Assembly: GCF_964340395.1 (NCBI RefSeq)
Contig: NC_135549.1
Span: forward strand, 35,857,339 to 35,921,338
Direction: 5' to 3'
DNA length: 64,000 nt
DNA from: Glandiceps talaboti
Taxonomy: Eukaryota; Hemichordata; Enteropneusta; Spengelidae
Shown here: piece after piece, positions 12,115 to 23,690 of the stretch
Layout of the letters: each line of letters starts with the position of its first letter
How positions within the stretch are numbered: the first letter of the stretch is position 1
Translations under genes and position numbers: made by a program
Notes under the pieces: model-generated
Told to the model about the DNA's origin: nothing
The model's input: only the letters and a program-made list of their open reading frames with translations
The model's database searches: none

Positions 12115-13045
12115 TTTAGGGTAATAATAATAACATATAATAAATAATCACTAATAAGTAATAAGTACTAATATATAATAAATACTAATCTATAATAAAT
12201 AATAATATATAATAAATAAGCACATAATTAGGCACCAATGACTATTAATTTCTAATTCTCCTTTCATAATTAATTGCACTTGAATTTGAAATAGTATTGG
12301 CATTATGGATTACTCTCATTATACATGTTCATATGACATCATTAAATGAAGTTATTTAGAAAATAAATTAAATCAAGAGGACAACTCTGTATGTTAAATG
12401 ATACTAGGAGGCTTTGCTGGGATCACCAAGCCCTTACTGTTGTCAAACTACATACCCAAAAATGGAGACACTTTCTAATACCAACTTTATAGCACAAAAT
12501 AGATACTGTACAGATCTATGATACATAAGACGTCCGTTTGTATGATGAAATAGCTAAAAACTGATCAAATTAATTGTCTTTTGGAAAATGAAATCTCACT
12601 TTTCAGAATTGTAACAACTTTTTGAAAATTAAAGAATTATTCTAAGCTGCAATTGAAGCAAAATATATCGGTCCAGTTGAGCATGGTTTTCCAAAGTTTT
12701 CCAGCCCAGAAAAGAATACACTGCTTTCTAGCAGACGTTCCCCATGTGGTCACCTATGGAAGTTGCGCAGCCCCCTCCCCCCCCCCCCCCCTTAGTTCTG
12801 CAAAAAGTAATTTTAGATTCTCTGAAATAGGCCAAAAATACACATTATGATAACACATACAAATTCTACCCACTTTGTACAACTTTAATCAAAGCTATGT
12901 CATATTAATCAATTTGATAGTGTAAAAATGCTTTCGCTTGACTTATTCTTGATCGATTTTTCAGGGAGAAACAGTAAGACAATAAGAAATCATTTAATTA
13001 TACAGTTTATGCAAATCTATACTTGCAGTTCTTTCATTGTCGTGG
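11323..13045. other. No supported gene; hairpin, poly-G and (AAT)n runs
   Basis: A perfect 13-bp inverted repeat, TATTTGTCTGAAC and its complement, lies at 11,813-11,825 and 11,849-11,861 around a 23-base loop, and a poly-G run of about 13 follows it. A long (AAT)n tract occupies about 12,070-12,112, with looser AAT/ATA repeats to 12,230. Poly-C lies near 12,775-12,792. The remainder is unique AT-rich sequence. Confidence 0.6.
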
Positions 13046-13320
13046 AGTCATGATGGGTGAATGGTTAGAGTGGCCGGCTTTGAATCTGCAGATTGCAGGT
13101 TCGAGCCCCGTCGCTGCCATTTGTTTCTGAATGGCTAAAATCCTTGGGCAAGGTTTGAACCACGATTGTGCCTCAGATAACCCAGCTGTATAATTGGGTA
13201 CCTGGTTATAGATTTAGGTCTATGCTAGGGATAATAATAACTCGACCCTCATGAAAAGAGGCATTATACCTATGAGGCTATCGAGTCTAAATAAGGATTA
13301 TTATTATTATTATTATTATA
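13046..13320 (+). mobile_element. tRNA-derived SINE with (ATT)n tail
   Basis: The head contains an RNA polymerase III A box (TGGTTAGAGTGG, 13,062-13,073) and a B box (GGTTCGAGCC, 13,099-13,108) at tRNA spacing. The body reads 'ccttgggcaaggtttgaac', 'gattgtgcctcagataaccc' and 'agctgtataattgggtacctgg'; comparable central sequence is widespread in marine-invertebrate SINEs. The 3' end is an ATT repeat. A functional tRNA is excluded because no matching acceptor stem or CCA-proximal structure closes the head. Confidence 0.75.
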
Positions 13321-13513
13321 GAGTAATTTCCCAAACCTGTGCAAGTGCACCTGTTTCATAAAAATTATTGTCTCCAAATTAGAACCTTGAAAATTTTATG
13401 TCAGCCATATGGGAGCACTTTGGTAAATGTAATTTATATTGAATGTATTTCTTCACTATTTATCAATAAAACATAACATTAACAAAACTGTATTAATAAA
13501 ATTTGCATGCAAG

Positions 13514-16500
13514 TTTATTTTCACGAAGCCAGGCTCGACAAAGATGGACAAATGATGGAAAATGTAAGTCAAAAAACTTTCTTTCTAATATTTAATATAT
13601 GTATACATTGAAAGTTAGAAACTTTATTTCTATTTTGATTGTCATGTCTGCAACATAAAATAAGTTCAGAAGATATTTTTGCACTGTGAGTGAATACTTA
13701 AAGTCTTATACTATTTCTTAAATTTATTTCTTTCAGCCTGTGTTGATAAGAAGACCCAAGACTGATTGATGTATTTGATTACTAAGATACTGAGGTGTAC
13801 TTTACAGTTAGGTTATCTATTGAAGTGTAATTTATATATCAAATTGTATTTTCAAGTTATTTTATTAGTAGAACTGGAGGTTGGAGGAGTTTAGAAGAAC
13901 AGAAAAACAGTTTCAGACATCAGCACCAAGTAAGTTTAGGAGTTTTTTTAGTATGTATGGCTGCATGAATGATTGCTCTTTTAACTTACCCCCATCCCCG
14001 CCCCATCCCTTCCAACATACATACATTAAAAACACTACTTTCTGCATCTCCGGCACCGATCATCATATTCGCGTCATCATCTACCTCACATCTCGGTCCG
14101 TTGTCGTCGCTGCGCATGATCACATATTACATATTGACATACGCATACAGCTCCCCATTGATTTTCTGTTATCCCATTTCAGTATGTCTGGTTTGTTACT
14201 GTGGTTTTTGGTTTTCTCTGACTAGATGGGTCTCTATGGTTGATTAGTTTGTCGGTTGGTTGGCAATGGTTGGTTGGTTGGCAATAGTTGGTTGGTTGGC
14301 AATGGTTTGTTGGTTGGTTGGCAGGCAGTGGTTCAGTGGTTGGTTGGCAATGGTTTGTTGGTTGGTTGGTTGGTTGGTTGGCAATGGTTCGTTGGTTAGT
14401 CCTTCTGTTGGTTATATTTTTCATTTGTTGTTCATGGTCTTTCTCTCATAACAAACGCACATACACCTCACAAACTTCCGCAGTTTTGCCGTCGTCTCAA
14501 ATTCCGCTGTGTCTCCACTTTTATTCGCTGTGCGTACACATTCAACAGTTACATTTCACCAATACAATCAAGTCCCCATCCCTTTTAACTTTCTGTATGT
14601 TTGGTTTAGAGTTATAATGGCACATTCCATTATAACTCTATTCATAATTTTCAGTCAAGCATTATGTGCATGTGTGTTACCCCTCCCCATGAAAATAAAG
14701 AAAAACATTGAATCAGGTGTCCGCTTGTATGGTGAGTTGAATTGGCGACAATGAGTTGCGTTGGCTGCAATGATACCCCTAGCATTGACTAGATAATATG
14801 GATTTTAGAGTAATCAATTTTGAATGCTGCCCAAATTCCACCGAGCTCATAGAGCTATCAATCATTTAATCAGTTTCACCACAAACGTTAAAAAATTATC
14901 AGTCAATCAATCAATCAATTTTTATTGCATAACAACATGCCATAGTAAGCATGGTAAAGCATACCAAAATAACATACAGAAATAAAGTGAATTCGATACT
15001 ATTTACATCAAGAAATTTTCCAAGAGGAAGTTTTATCATCAGAAGTCAAAATGTGCTAAAATTAAATTAAAATTTATGTAATAAAATTAAATTAAAAATG
15101 ATACTCCTCAAACCAGGGGACCAAAATGCCAGAATTATCATACAAGTATGACTACATTCTCAGTCTGAATAATTGTTGGCATAATGACCAAGAGAAAGTA
15201 CTATCGTATATGGCTGTGTATTTCAAGGCAATATCTATTACATAGTACGTCTGCAGAATATCAAATAAACATCACCTACACCTAACAGCTATGAATGGTA
15301 AGTGTTATCTATAAATTCTTTACTAACTTTTTGTTGTTCATCTACAATTGATTTGTAATGTCAATAATGCAGATGAAAAATGATGACCCCTTAAATATTC
15401 ATCTGAGAGTTATTGATACAGTGACAAATTTTCATAAGTCTTCATCAAGACAGTCGCCAGTATTTCAACTTACTAGTTAATGCTGAATTTTTTATGACAA
15501 ATATGATCAACATTTTGTCATCATTGGCAAGGTCACCAAAAAAAAGCAATGTCAAGGCCTTGAAGCTCATTATAAATAACACTGGTTAAGTAACTTAATT
15601 TAGATTTCTATGTATTAAGCTGCTAGTACAGTCTGAGTTAGTGCACAGAATGTCAAATTTGACAATAAATATAGCCGCCATTCAACCATTATTGCCAATG
15701 TCAAAGTAGCCTGCATATGTGGATTACTGTGTCTGACATTTGTGGCAGGCTTGGTTGAAATTGGTCTGTCATCTCTGCTGTGTACTATGCACTATAATGT
15801 TTGGCTCTTTGACCTTGAAGACAAAGGTCAAAGGTCATGGTCTCAGAAAGACCATTATTGATAATATGGATATGGATAATGTAACACTCAAATTGGGTCA
15901 CTATTAAACTTCAATAGTTTAAATAGCAGGCAAAATGTGAAGTTTTACAACACTTTAATTTATGCTATTTGGCCTTGAGGATGCATTATAAAGCTTGTCA
16001 TTGACTGAGAGGGGAAGGGACTCCCATAGAAATGTGTGTGCCATCCAAATGGGTCACTTTTTCATGAAAAAATCCTAAACATGGGTCAACTTTTTGTCTT
16101 AAAGTTCCCTAAGGCGTAAAAAAAAATGTGTGGTTGCGATTACATTCAATTTTAAAATAGGTGAGGTAGGTAGAGACTAGTTCAGGTTTTTCATTGTTGT
16201 CCAAATGGTCTCTGTGTTGTTTATTTCTTCCCATCAGACGTACAGCCATCACAGATTGAAAGAATAGTTTCACACTGTCTTTTTAAGTTGATATCAGTTT
16301 CGGCACCCACTATTTCTTGCGAGACTTCAAGATTTTCGTGATTTCTTGAATACTTAAAAAAGTTTAGGGTTGGTGTGAAAAACTAGGTGGGGTCAGTAAC
16401 CTGAACCTTTTTTAATTTGGCCTAATCACAACATAGGAAACATCCCATGGCATTGCTTTGGACAAATCTTCACATCAACATAATAAAGGTAAATAATCGG

Positions 16501-17824
16501 AAGATTTCCCCAAGATTTCTGTTTGTGACTGGAACCCCTAACAATTGATCAAGTAGATTGGTAGATGTTTTCAACTTGCACTGAACACCTTTGTATGAAA
16601 TACAGGTGAGTATACAATGATGGAGGGATGCATGCATGCACACACAAACAGACACATGGACATGTGCATTTGACCAAATACAGAATCCAACTTTTACCAA
16701 TTTTCAGAATGTTGAATTCTCCAACAGATTTCCTCCACAAATTACTAATATTGTTGAAAAAAGTTTTGCCCTTATAGCCAGATCTATAGATGCCATGTGA
16801 TGGAGTCGGTATTATCTCCTTTTCACTACTTGGCTGACTATTTTTAAACTATAAAACAATAATAAATATGATGTGTACACCTCATAACCAAATGTCCTGT
16901 TTGCAAATGTACTGCCCCATTATAGTGAGATTGGGGATTACAATGTGAGATTACCATCCAAGGGTTATTATCCAATGCATTAAAGGGGGTAAACTAAAGG
17001 GCAAGTTACTACTAATGGAAATAAAGGCATTTTGTATATAAACACTGTAATCTGAAATCACTTCATGATTTTACATCACTTATGTTATGCACAGTTGCTT
17101 AGAAATACATATTTGAAACTTTCTCCTTATTCACTGTTCACGTTAGCTCCTCGTGATGGGCAAGCATTGCCTAATGGGAGTCCTACTCAATAGCAATCAA
17201 TACATCAAAATAATCAAACTGAGTCTATGTCTCTATAACATTTTGTAGGTACATGTGCAGTTGGGGTAATTTTTGGTGCATGCTCATGCTCAAGGGAAGT
17301 GTCCAGAGCACTCTATAATACTATGCGACTACTATACAAGTAATTGAATTACAGAATCCAAACTTGGTGTTCAGTCATACATGCATGTATATACATGAAG
17401 TGTAGCTAAAAATAGAATGGATTTACCAGCATATTGCACATATAATTGTTCAATGTATATGATTTAATAAAAGGGTGATCACATTAATAATTCAAACATA
17501 TTCTATACAATTTCAAATAATCAAAATGCTATTTAAATGATTTGTTAATTTAAACTAAAATTTACAAATTTAAAACTTGCACAAATGTCATTCTTGGTGT
17601 ATGTTTTTCTTCAAGATTAGATAAATATCTTATATCAATTCCTGTAAATGACAAAATTGATTCAAGTTTGTGTATTACAGATAACAAGATATAAATATTT
17701 TAAATGGGAAAATTAGATATTTATTTCCCAAATATTTCTTCTTTCAGCCATGGAAAACAAGAGTGACCTAAGGGGCCTTGTCAAGAGTCTGAAGATGACC
17801 AGTGACAAAACTCTTGGTTCATGA
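13514..17824 (+). CDS. Possible 3' exons of an unrecognised host gene
   Basis: Three short pieces join in consistent phase. 13,514-13,563 reads ..FHEARLDKDGQMMEN and ends at AAT|GTAAGT. 13,872-13,929 starts after TTATTAGTAG, reads NWRLEEFRRTEKQFQTSAP and ends at CCAA|GTAAGT. 17,748-17,824 starts after the strong acceptor TATTTCTTCTTTCAG, reads MENKSDLRGLVKSLKMTSDK and reaches TGA. An alternative terminal exon at 13,738-13,768 follows another good acceptor (TTATTTCTTTCAG) and reads PVLIRRPKTD then stop. The first acceptor is weak. I do not recognise the protein, and the SINE and LINE fragment would lie outside the exons. Inference from splice signals and phase only. Confidence 0.3.
14231..14400. 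repeat. GGTTGGTTGGCAATGG minisatellite
   Basis: About ten degenerate units of GTTGGTTGGCAATG(G) length, with internal GGTT runs. Open frames on both strands here are repeat translations. Confidence 0.85.
14895..15110 (-). mobile_element. LINE 3' end, (ATTG)n tail
   Basis: Read on the minus strand, it contains 'cattttgacttctgatgata', 'cctcttggaaaatttcttga', 'ttatttctgtatgttatttt', 'ggtatgctttaccatgc' and a TTGA/ATTG repeat tail. The same phrases in the same order occur at 38,510-38,695 on the plus strand, at the end of the decayed LINE there. This is a 5'-truncated copy of that family. Confidence 0.6.
15111..16169. other. No supported gene
   Basis: AT-rich sequence. AAGGTCAAAGGTCA near 15,820-15,838 is a DR1-like pair of nuclear-receptor half-sites. 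A short frame before GTAAGTG at 15,300 was considered as an exon but lacks support. Confidence 0.5.
16170..16420 (-). repeat. Dispersed repeat family B, copy 1
   Basis: On the minus strand it matches 32,350-32,610 and 43,475-43,700. Shared phrases include 'gaagtctcgcaagaa.t.gtgg', 'actgacatcaa.ttaaaaagac', 'tctgatgagaagaa' and 'gacc..cctagtttttcac'. Three copies, no coding capacity. Confidence 0.6.
16421..17747. other. No supported gene outside the possible terminal exon
   Basis: AT-rich unique DNA with a short GCAT/CA simple repeat at 16,628-16,645. The only notable signal is the polypyrimidine tract and acceptor ending at 17,747. Confidence 0.5.
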
Positions 17825-18396
17825 GTATTTTCCTTTTGATTGAAGTAAACTATGGAAGAATAACATATTTATACCTTCTCCGGCATAATTTATGAAATAT
17901 TGGCATAATTAATGGGGATTTGAAAGGTTTTGATTTGTATTTTAGGTGGTCCAGACGTATTATCGGGTATATCTACATTTTCTGTTTGAACACAATAACT
18001 TGGTTTGTACATTGTCTATAAATACATGTAGATAAGATGCAACTGTAAAAATAGCCATTGGATAGCCGAATGCGTCCCTTGAAATAGAAATAATTAATTA
18101 TTAAGTTGACAGACTCAAATATCATTTTGCATCATAAAATGTACAAAACATAAAACATGTATTTTGTACAAAACATATCATTTCTTTGATCAGACAACCA
18201 CAACACATTCACTGAAAACTGTTAAAACACCAACAACTATAGTGGTCATCATTATCCATAAGCAGTACAGAATCAGGTTGAAATCATGATTACCACTGAG
18301 GGTACTGAATTTTGGGTGTGGACCATAACATCAATTTGATTTTATTTATTGTGTATATAGCGACAAAAATACATTGATCCACAGGTGATGTGATAC

Positions 18397-18755
18397 TGTT
18401 AGTATAAACACACAGTGTACAATATTATGTTAGTATAAATGCACAGTGTACAATATTATGTTAGTATAAATACACAGTGTACAATATTATTTTAGTATAA
18501 ATACACAGTGTACAATATTATGTTAGTATAAATACACAGTGTACAATATTATAAGCTGTTAGTATAAATACACAGTGTACAATATTACGTTAGTATAAAT
18601 GCACAGTGTACACTATTATGTTAGTATAAATACACAGTGTACAATATTATGTTAGTATAAATGCACAGTGTACAAATATTATGTTAGTATAAATACACAG
18701 TGTACAATATTATGTTAGTATAAATGCACAGTGTACAATATTATGTTCGTATAAA
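18397..18755 (+). repeat. 31-bp minisatellite, about 11.5 copies
   Basis: The unit is TGTTAGTATAAATACACAGT followed by GTACAATATTA. Variants alternate between AAATACAC and AAATGCAC, and one unit carries a short insertion. Each unit contains the palindrome-like TGTACA. Confidence 0.95.
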
Positions 18756-18844
18756 TAAAAGTAAGTTTGTACCTAACAAAACATTTTTTTAAACATTCCA
18801 AGGGACCGGTCAGTTTTTAAAATTTTGAAAATTGTGGATAGGGG

Positions 18845-19165
18845 GGTCATTGTGTTTTAGATTGTGATGGAAAAAAAATCCTTTCTTCAATGGCATATGG
18901 CCTTGTCTGAAATGTGGTACACGTCAATATTTGTTCTTGTCCCCGTTTCTTACATGAATTCTTTAATATTACTCATTAGTTCAAACATAACGATACATAT
19001 ATACATGTACCAGTATTACCTAGCTACCACACTAGTTACATAACATGTCATGTAAATGCTTGCCTGTTTCACAATCAATGCTTCACTTAAATTGCAGTTT
19101 GGGGCAAAAGTGAACTTGAAAGTTTCGTAATGGTAATTTTCATAGATAGTTTATAAATGAAGTTT
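18845..19165 (+). repeat. ~315-bp repeat C, left copy
   Basis: Matches 26,137-26,450 in the same orientation through most of its length, including 'ggtcattgtgtttta', 'gccttgtctgaaatgtggta', 'cattacctagctaccacact'-type sequence and 'catagatagtttataaatga'. The two copies bracket the tyrosine-recombinase retroelement at a distance of about 7.3 kb. Confidence 0.8.
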
Positions 19166-19446
19166 ATACCCACATATTGGGTACCTGTTACTGTCCTTGT
19201 GTGAATGTAGAATGAAGTAGTGAGACTGGCAAGTATGTCTAGAAAAAACTTGAGCTTTAATGTCCTAGTAACAAACTAACTTGTTAAATCAATAACGAAA
19301 TACATACACAAACTTTGGCTATCTTGAGGGCTACTCAGCACCACTTGCAGCTGGGAAGATCACCAGCAGGTGTAAGTAGTATAGGCTACATGGGGAGGTC
19401 CCAGCAGATAGGTCCTATGTGTGCTCCTGAATGTAATCATAAGTAA

Positions 19447-19748
19447 ACCGAAAAGATCACCCGGGGAGGACCTGGCAGGTGTCGTAACCATAGCTACCTG
19501 GGGAGGACCCGGCAGACATAGCTAGGTGGTGAATTGTACAGGGGTAATTTGCAGTAAGCCGAGAAGAGCACCTGGGGAGGACCTGGCAGGCGTCTGTATA
19601 CTAGCTACCTGGAGAGGACCCGGCAGACATAGCTAGGTTGAATTTGTACTGGGGAGAATTTACAATACGCCAAGAAGAGCACCCGGGGAGGACCCGGCAG
19701 GTGTCTTATCCTAGCTACCTGGGGAGGACCCGGCAGACATAGCTAGGT
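19447..19748. repeat. Three ~111-bp tandem units 3' of the recombinase gene
   Basis: Units begin near 19,447, 19,557 and 19,669 with 'gccgagaagagcacctgggg'-type sequence. Each contains two copies of GGGGAGGACCCGGCAG and ends with 'cagacatagctaggt'. Half-unit similarity extends left to about 19,340. GC content is well above the surroundings. It may be a subterminal repeat of the element. Confidence 0.8.
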
Positions 19749-19952
19749 GAATGAATTTGTATTCGAAATGAGCTGATTGATTAGTTTTCAGCTGACTGTA
19801 AACTGTATTGGGGTAATTGAACAAGGGGAAAAGGCCCAAAAGTAGTGGAATGGATGCTGAGCAGTAAATGTAACGAATGCCCCCAAGGCAGTTAAAGTTA
19901 GTGGAGACCAAATGAAAGTAGATTAGAGGCCTCCATATGCACATAGAATACT

Positions 19953-20874
19953 CTATGTGTGTGTCATGCTAACTTGTGCTTGCTGAATGTCTTTCTTAGC
20001 AATCCGTATATATCGAGTATAGCAGTTTGATGACCACCTGCCAAGATTCTGTATCATGTGATCTTCGATTCCGATTGCCGCAGCTGATGTAGCTGCTCCA
20101 ATACGAAATGAGTGTCCACAGAATTTGTGGCGTAAGTAGCCAATGAATTGTCCTCGAGTGAGAATTCCCTTATCTTGATCAAAGAATAGAGGTGATAAGT
20201 TCGTTGCACCTTGACGGCGGCGAAGAAGTAGTAACTGTTTCATATAGCCCAGTGTGTTTAACGCTGGAATGTTGAATATACGGTGTCCCATTGCCAAATG
20301 GGTCAGTTTTTGACCTCTGCAATATGACTGTATAATGGGAATTATCCTGCGACCACACAATGTCGCACAGTCGTATTACAGATTATGTATCTACCGTGTT
20401 CCTGACTGTAAATTCTCCACAGCGTAGGAAACCGAAGAAGGCCATCTGGCATGCACATAGCAGAAGCAGATCGACGTTGAAAGAGAAGACTTTGTTCTGT
20501 AGCGCAGAAGTGATACTACATAAGATATTGTATGTGATTGGAAAACGTTTTTCAGTGTTTGTTCCTGTAATTGCTTGACTTCGTTTTACCCCCTTCAATA
20601 TGTACTCCAACCTCTCTGAATTGGCAAAGGGGTTAGTATTTCCTTCCCGTAAGTAATGGAAACGTATCCCTGCTAGGTACAGCTTAATAGTATTGTATTT
20701 CAAGTCGAGATATTGATGACAGAATGTAACAAAACGTATAAGTATGGTCTCCGATAGGGGCGGAAGTGTGCCTGGTCGAGTGATGACACCACACATAGTG
20801 CTGAATTGGATTAATCGTGTCATCGCAGTCTGATATGCTTTGGCTGTCTGGTTGCTAATAGCATACGTCCACAA
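19953..20874 (-). pseudogene. Tyrosine recombinase of the DIRS-type element, broken
   Basis: This enzyme would integrate the element's circular cDNA through a tyrosine-DNA intermediate. The first part (20,874-20,383) has an N-terminal core-binding-like region and the box A segment FFGFLRCGEFTV with catalytic Arg. The second part (20,360-19,953) has HSFR (His, Arg), LGRW and the nucleophile region YTRYIR. Between them a stop at 20,383 interrupts the frame. The conserved RSKTDPFGNG segment (about 20,290-20,320) lies in yet another frame, so at least one further frameshift separates it from the second part. All five catalytic-type residues can still be seen, but not in one frame. Confidence 0.75.
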
Positions 20875-20891
20875 TTTGTTTACCTGCAGGT

Positions 20892-22544
20892 CTATATCTT
20901 GAATAGGTCCTCTTGTGGCAGGATTTGGTGGGGTAGCATGTCTGCTGTAGGCAGCAATCTGCGGAACTTCTGCATCTGAAAACGAAATAATGCATCAGCA
21001 ATGTCATTACGTACACCGGGGATATGCTGTGCTTGTACTGTAAAGCCATGGAGTGCTGTGCACCAGGTCAATTTGCGCATAAGTTTCATTATTATCTTCA
21101 CTTTGGATCGTCCTTTGTTGATGATATCGACAGCACTCATATTGTAGCAATAGAATAAAATCCGTCGGCTTGTCCATGTGTGACCCCTTGTCCATGTGTG
21201 AACAATTGCCATCACAATGGGATAGAGTTCCCGAAAAGCCATTGATAACTTGTCACCATCTGAAATAAGGTTGTCGGGAAAACTACCTTGGAACCACTTA
21301 TTGTCGTAGTAACCCCCAAAGGCTTTATCGGTCTCATCCGTGTAGAGATGCATATCTGCTGCAATTGAATGATTGTCATCTAAGAAAAAGGAGATGCAGT
21401 TCAACTGTGAAAGGAATTTCAACCACATATGTATATCAAGTCTGCACTCCTGACTTAAGCGTACGTGATGGTGAAGTTCTTTAATTGTAGTAGATAGGGA
21501 AATAAGATATGACACGAAAGTCCGTCCTGGGCGTATGATGCGACTGGCGAAATTTAGGTGGCCTAACAAGCTCAGCAGTTCTCGTTTTGTGCATGATTTC
21601 CTGTTGAGAAATGATCTGAGAATTTCACAGATTCGATTCACTTTTTCTTTCGACAGTCTGGCTTCCATTTTGTCAGAATCTAGTATAATTCCCAGGTATT
21701 CAAGGCATGTAGAAGGGCCTACTGTTTGTGTGGCGCCGTAGGGATGCGGAGAGTATTGAACATTAATGACAGCAGCGCCATAGTTTTGTCTGCGTCGGAG
21801 TGTGGTGGATCAGGAAGTCATCTAGTAAATGAAGAATGTCACGTATTTCGTATACATTTGAAGCAATCAACATAGAGCCGTAGCAAGGGTATCAAAAATC
21901 TTTGGGCTAGACCGGCTACCAAAGACTAGTCTTGTGAAGAAATAGTATTTGTTGTGCCACTTTTTACCATGATAAGGCCACATTTTTGGGTGTAAAGGCA
22001 GTAGTTTGAAAGCATCTGAAATATGTACCTTGCATAGCCAGCTGCCCCGTCCTAATTTTTTGATATGTTTGATTGCAGTATCTATGGTGACGTAGTGTAG
22101 AGAATATTGGTCTTTGTTTATCAGCTCATTTAATGAAGAGTGTGTTTCGTTGCCGTGGGGTGCCGATAGATCAACAATTCGCCTTTTCTTTTCTGAATAT
22201 TTACCTTCAGCTATGCCGATTGGATTAATGCGATACACTGCAAATGGTATAGTGTCATATGGGCCTGATAGAAAACCTTTATTGATTTCTTTGTCGATCA
22301 ATTCTGATGTAGGTATTTGTTGGAGGCCAGCGGAATTGAGATTCTTACATTCATAAGATGTGTCTGGGAGAGGGTGTATTCCAGTGTGAAAACCGTGTCT
22401 TAGTCCGTCAATGAGGTAGTTAACAAAAACTTTGTCTGGATGATCAGCTAGATTGGTTGATAGTCTCTCAATGTTAATAGGAGTTGTTACTGCCAGGGGG
22501 TTAATGACTGTGTTCATTGTAATGTCTTCCCCCTGGCGTTCCAT
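20892..22544 (-). pseudogene. Reverse transcriptase-RNase H of the DIRS-type element, broken
   Basis: The RT part (22,544-21,867) has NYLIDGLRHGFHTG, RRIVDLSAPHG, motif A (CKVHISDAFKLLPLHP) and RLVFGSRSSPKIFD. The catalytic Asp of motif A is His at residue 174. The frame then breaks. Motif C, LHLLDDFL with both Asp, sits in other frames between 21,866 and 21,669. The last part (21,668-20,892) carries RNase H: YTDE (Asp111), FRELYP (Glu147), CYNMSAVDIINKG, where the expected third Asp is Tyr175, and IPGVRNDIADAL (Asp225). The start overlaps the end of gag by 31 bases in a different frame. Two catalytic substitutions plus frameshifts make it inactive. Confidence 0.8.
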
Positions 22545-23449
22545 CCGTTTTTTGTGTCATTACACACTGATTTGGGGTGATCTTTTTTACATGTCAAACA
22601 AATGTGAAGGTGGGAGCATCTTGAATGGTTGCATCCTGCATTGCTGTTGAAATTGTTACAAATTTCGCGTCCCTGTAGGTACACACGGGCCCTGCCATAC
22701 GTATCCAGCCCTTTTTCCGGTTTCTTGCCCTCAAGGTTCTTTGGACAGAAATTGGATGTATGGCCCACTGCTTGGCACAAATTGCAACTTAATGGCTTGC
22801 AGTTGGCGAAAATATTACAAAATAAAGTGTTACTCCTGACGGACCAATCTACTTTGACGTTGTGGTACTTTAGATGGGCTGCGGCTTTGGCACTAAACTG
22901 CTTGTGATATTCATAGAAACCTTTACCACCATATCTGTTACCAATGTCAATCAAGTCCCTTTCATATAGGTCTAGTTCTAATCTGCGTTGTGGGAATGCA
23001 TCGCTCATCACGTTTTTATAGATGCCAAAGGCTTGAATAAAGTCGCTCAATGAGAGGTCTTTGTTTAGTCTGCCGTCTATCTTATCCGTCTTGTCGTTAG
23101 GATTATAATAGGGAATGAGTAGGGCAGCAAGGTTGACGTCCTTACCTTCGATTATCTGTTTACGTAACTGGGGAGTGATGGTTTTGACGAACGGTAGCAA
23201 TTCAGCTGCCACACCAAACTGTGTTCTTGTACCCCCTGTCGTCATCGGAGTTGGATGTGGAAATCGCATAACGGAATCAAGTGTACCTGCGACACCTTCA
23301 TAGTTGTTATTCGGCATAGGTGCTTGTCCTGACTGCTCCATCATTGCTATCTTATTCGTCAGGACCGTTAGGCTTGCCTGCATCTCCGTAACAGTAGCGG
23401 TCAGACCTTGGATCGCTGACAGGAGGCCGCCATTGTTGTTTACGCCCAT
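22514..23449 (-). CDS. Gag-like protein of the DIRS-type element
   Basis: A 311-residue open frame, the best preserved gene of the element. Residues about 8-40 form a heptad-like coiled coil. Residues 222-235 are a CCHC zinc knuckle (C-x2-C-x4-H-x4-C, CNLCQAVGHTSNFC). A second cluster, C264-x8-C273-x4-C278-x3-H282, resembles a CCCH finger and is followed by C284, C287, H291 and C296. It would bind the element's RNA and form particles. The ATG at 23,449 is the first in frame. The reading frame appears intact, in contrast to the downstream genes. Confidence 0.7.
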   Translation of the reverse strand: MGVNNNGGLLSAIQGLTATVTEMQASLTVLTNKIAMMEQSGQAPMPNNNYEGVAGTLDSVMRFPHPTPMTTGGTRTQFGVAAELLPFVKTITPQLRKQIIEGKDVNLAALLIPYYNPNDKTDKIDGRLNKDLSLSDFIQAFGIYKNVMSDAFPQRRLELDLYERDLIDIGNRYGGKGFYEYHKQFSAKAAAHLKYHNVKVDWSVRSNTLFCNIFANCKPLSCNLCQAVGHTSNFCPKNLEGKKPEKGLDTYGRARVYLQGREICNNFNSNAGCNHSRCSHLHICLTCKKDHPKSVCNDTKNGWNARGKTLQ

Positions 23450-23690
23450 TGCATGATGGTTGAAGGGTTGTGACCCAGCTTCCTGTTCCGGTAGCTGCGC
23501 CCGTGAACCCAGACATGTACTACTCGAGTACCAGATCTATGCGTTGCGAGTATCATTAGCAACTCCTGTGTCTGGTACAGTCATGAGCGTTACCAGTTCT
23601 GTCATGCGCTGTCGTGTGCAAGTAAAGGTCAAACCCCACTGCGTAATCTTCCTACGTCGACTGACTGACAGTTATATATTATGTATATAG

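Larger units (their letters stand above)
19320..23690 (-). mobile_element. DIRS/Ngaro-type (tyrosine recombinase) retroelement, decayed
   Basis: In minus-strand order: a gag-like ORF with a CCHC knuckle (23,449-22,514), reverse transcriptase plus RNase H (22,544-20,892), tyrosine recombinase (20,874-19,953), then a 3' region with three ~111-bp tandem units (19,447-19,748). Gag to RT to RNase H to YR, with no DDE integrase, protease or methyltransferase, is the DIRS/Ngaro order. No target duplication is expected for this class. Terminal or split repeats could not be located, so the ends are approximate. Frameshifts, stops and lost catalytic residues show the copy is dead. Confidence 0.8.

Noticed and set aside
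13046-13120. A functional tRNA gene
   Set aside because: A and B boxes are present, but no complete cloverleaf closes and the sequence continues into a SINE body with an ATT tail.
14179-14617. Frames rich in Trp/Gly/Leu/Val or Asn/Gln/Pro/Thr
   Set aside because: They translate the GGTTGGTTGGCAATGG minisatellite on the two strands.
15270-15300. Micro-exon before GTAAGTG
   Set aside because: The acceptor is poor and no partner exon was seen.
19711-19944. 77-codon minus-strand frame after the recombinase gene
   Set aside because: It overlaps the 111-bp tandem repeat and has no recognisable motif.
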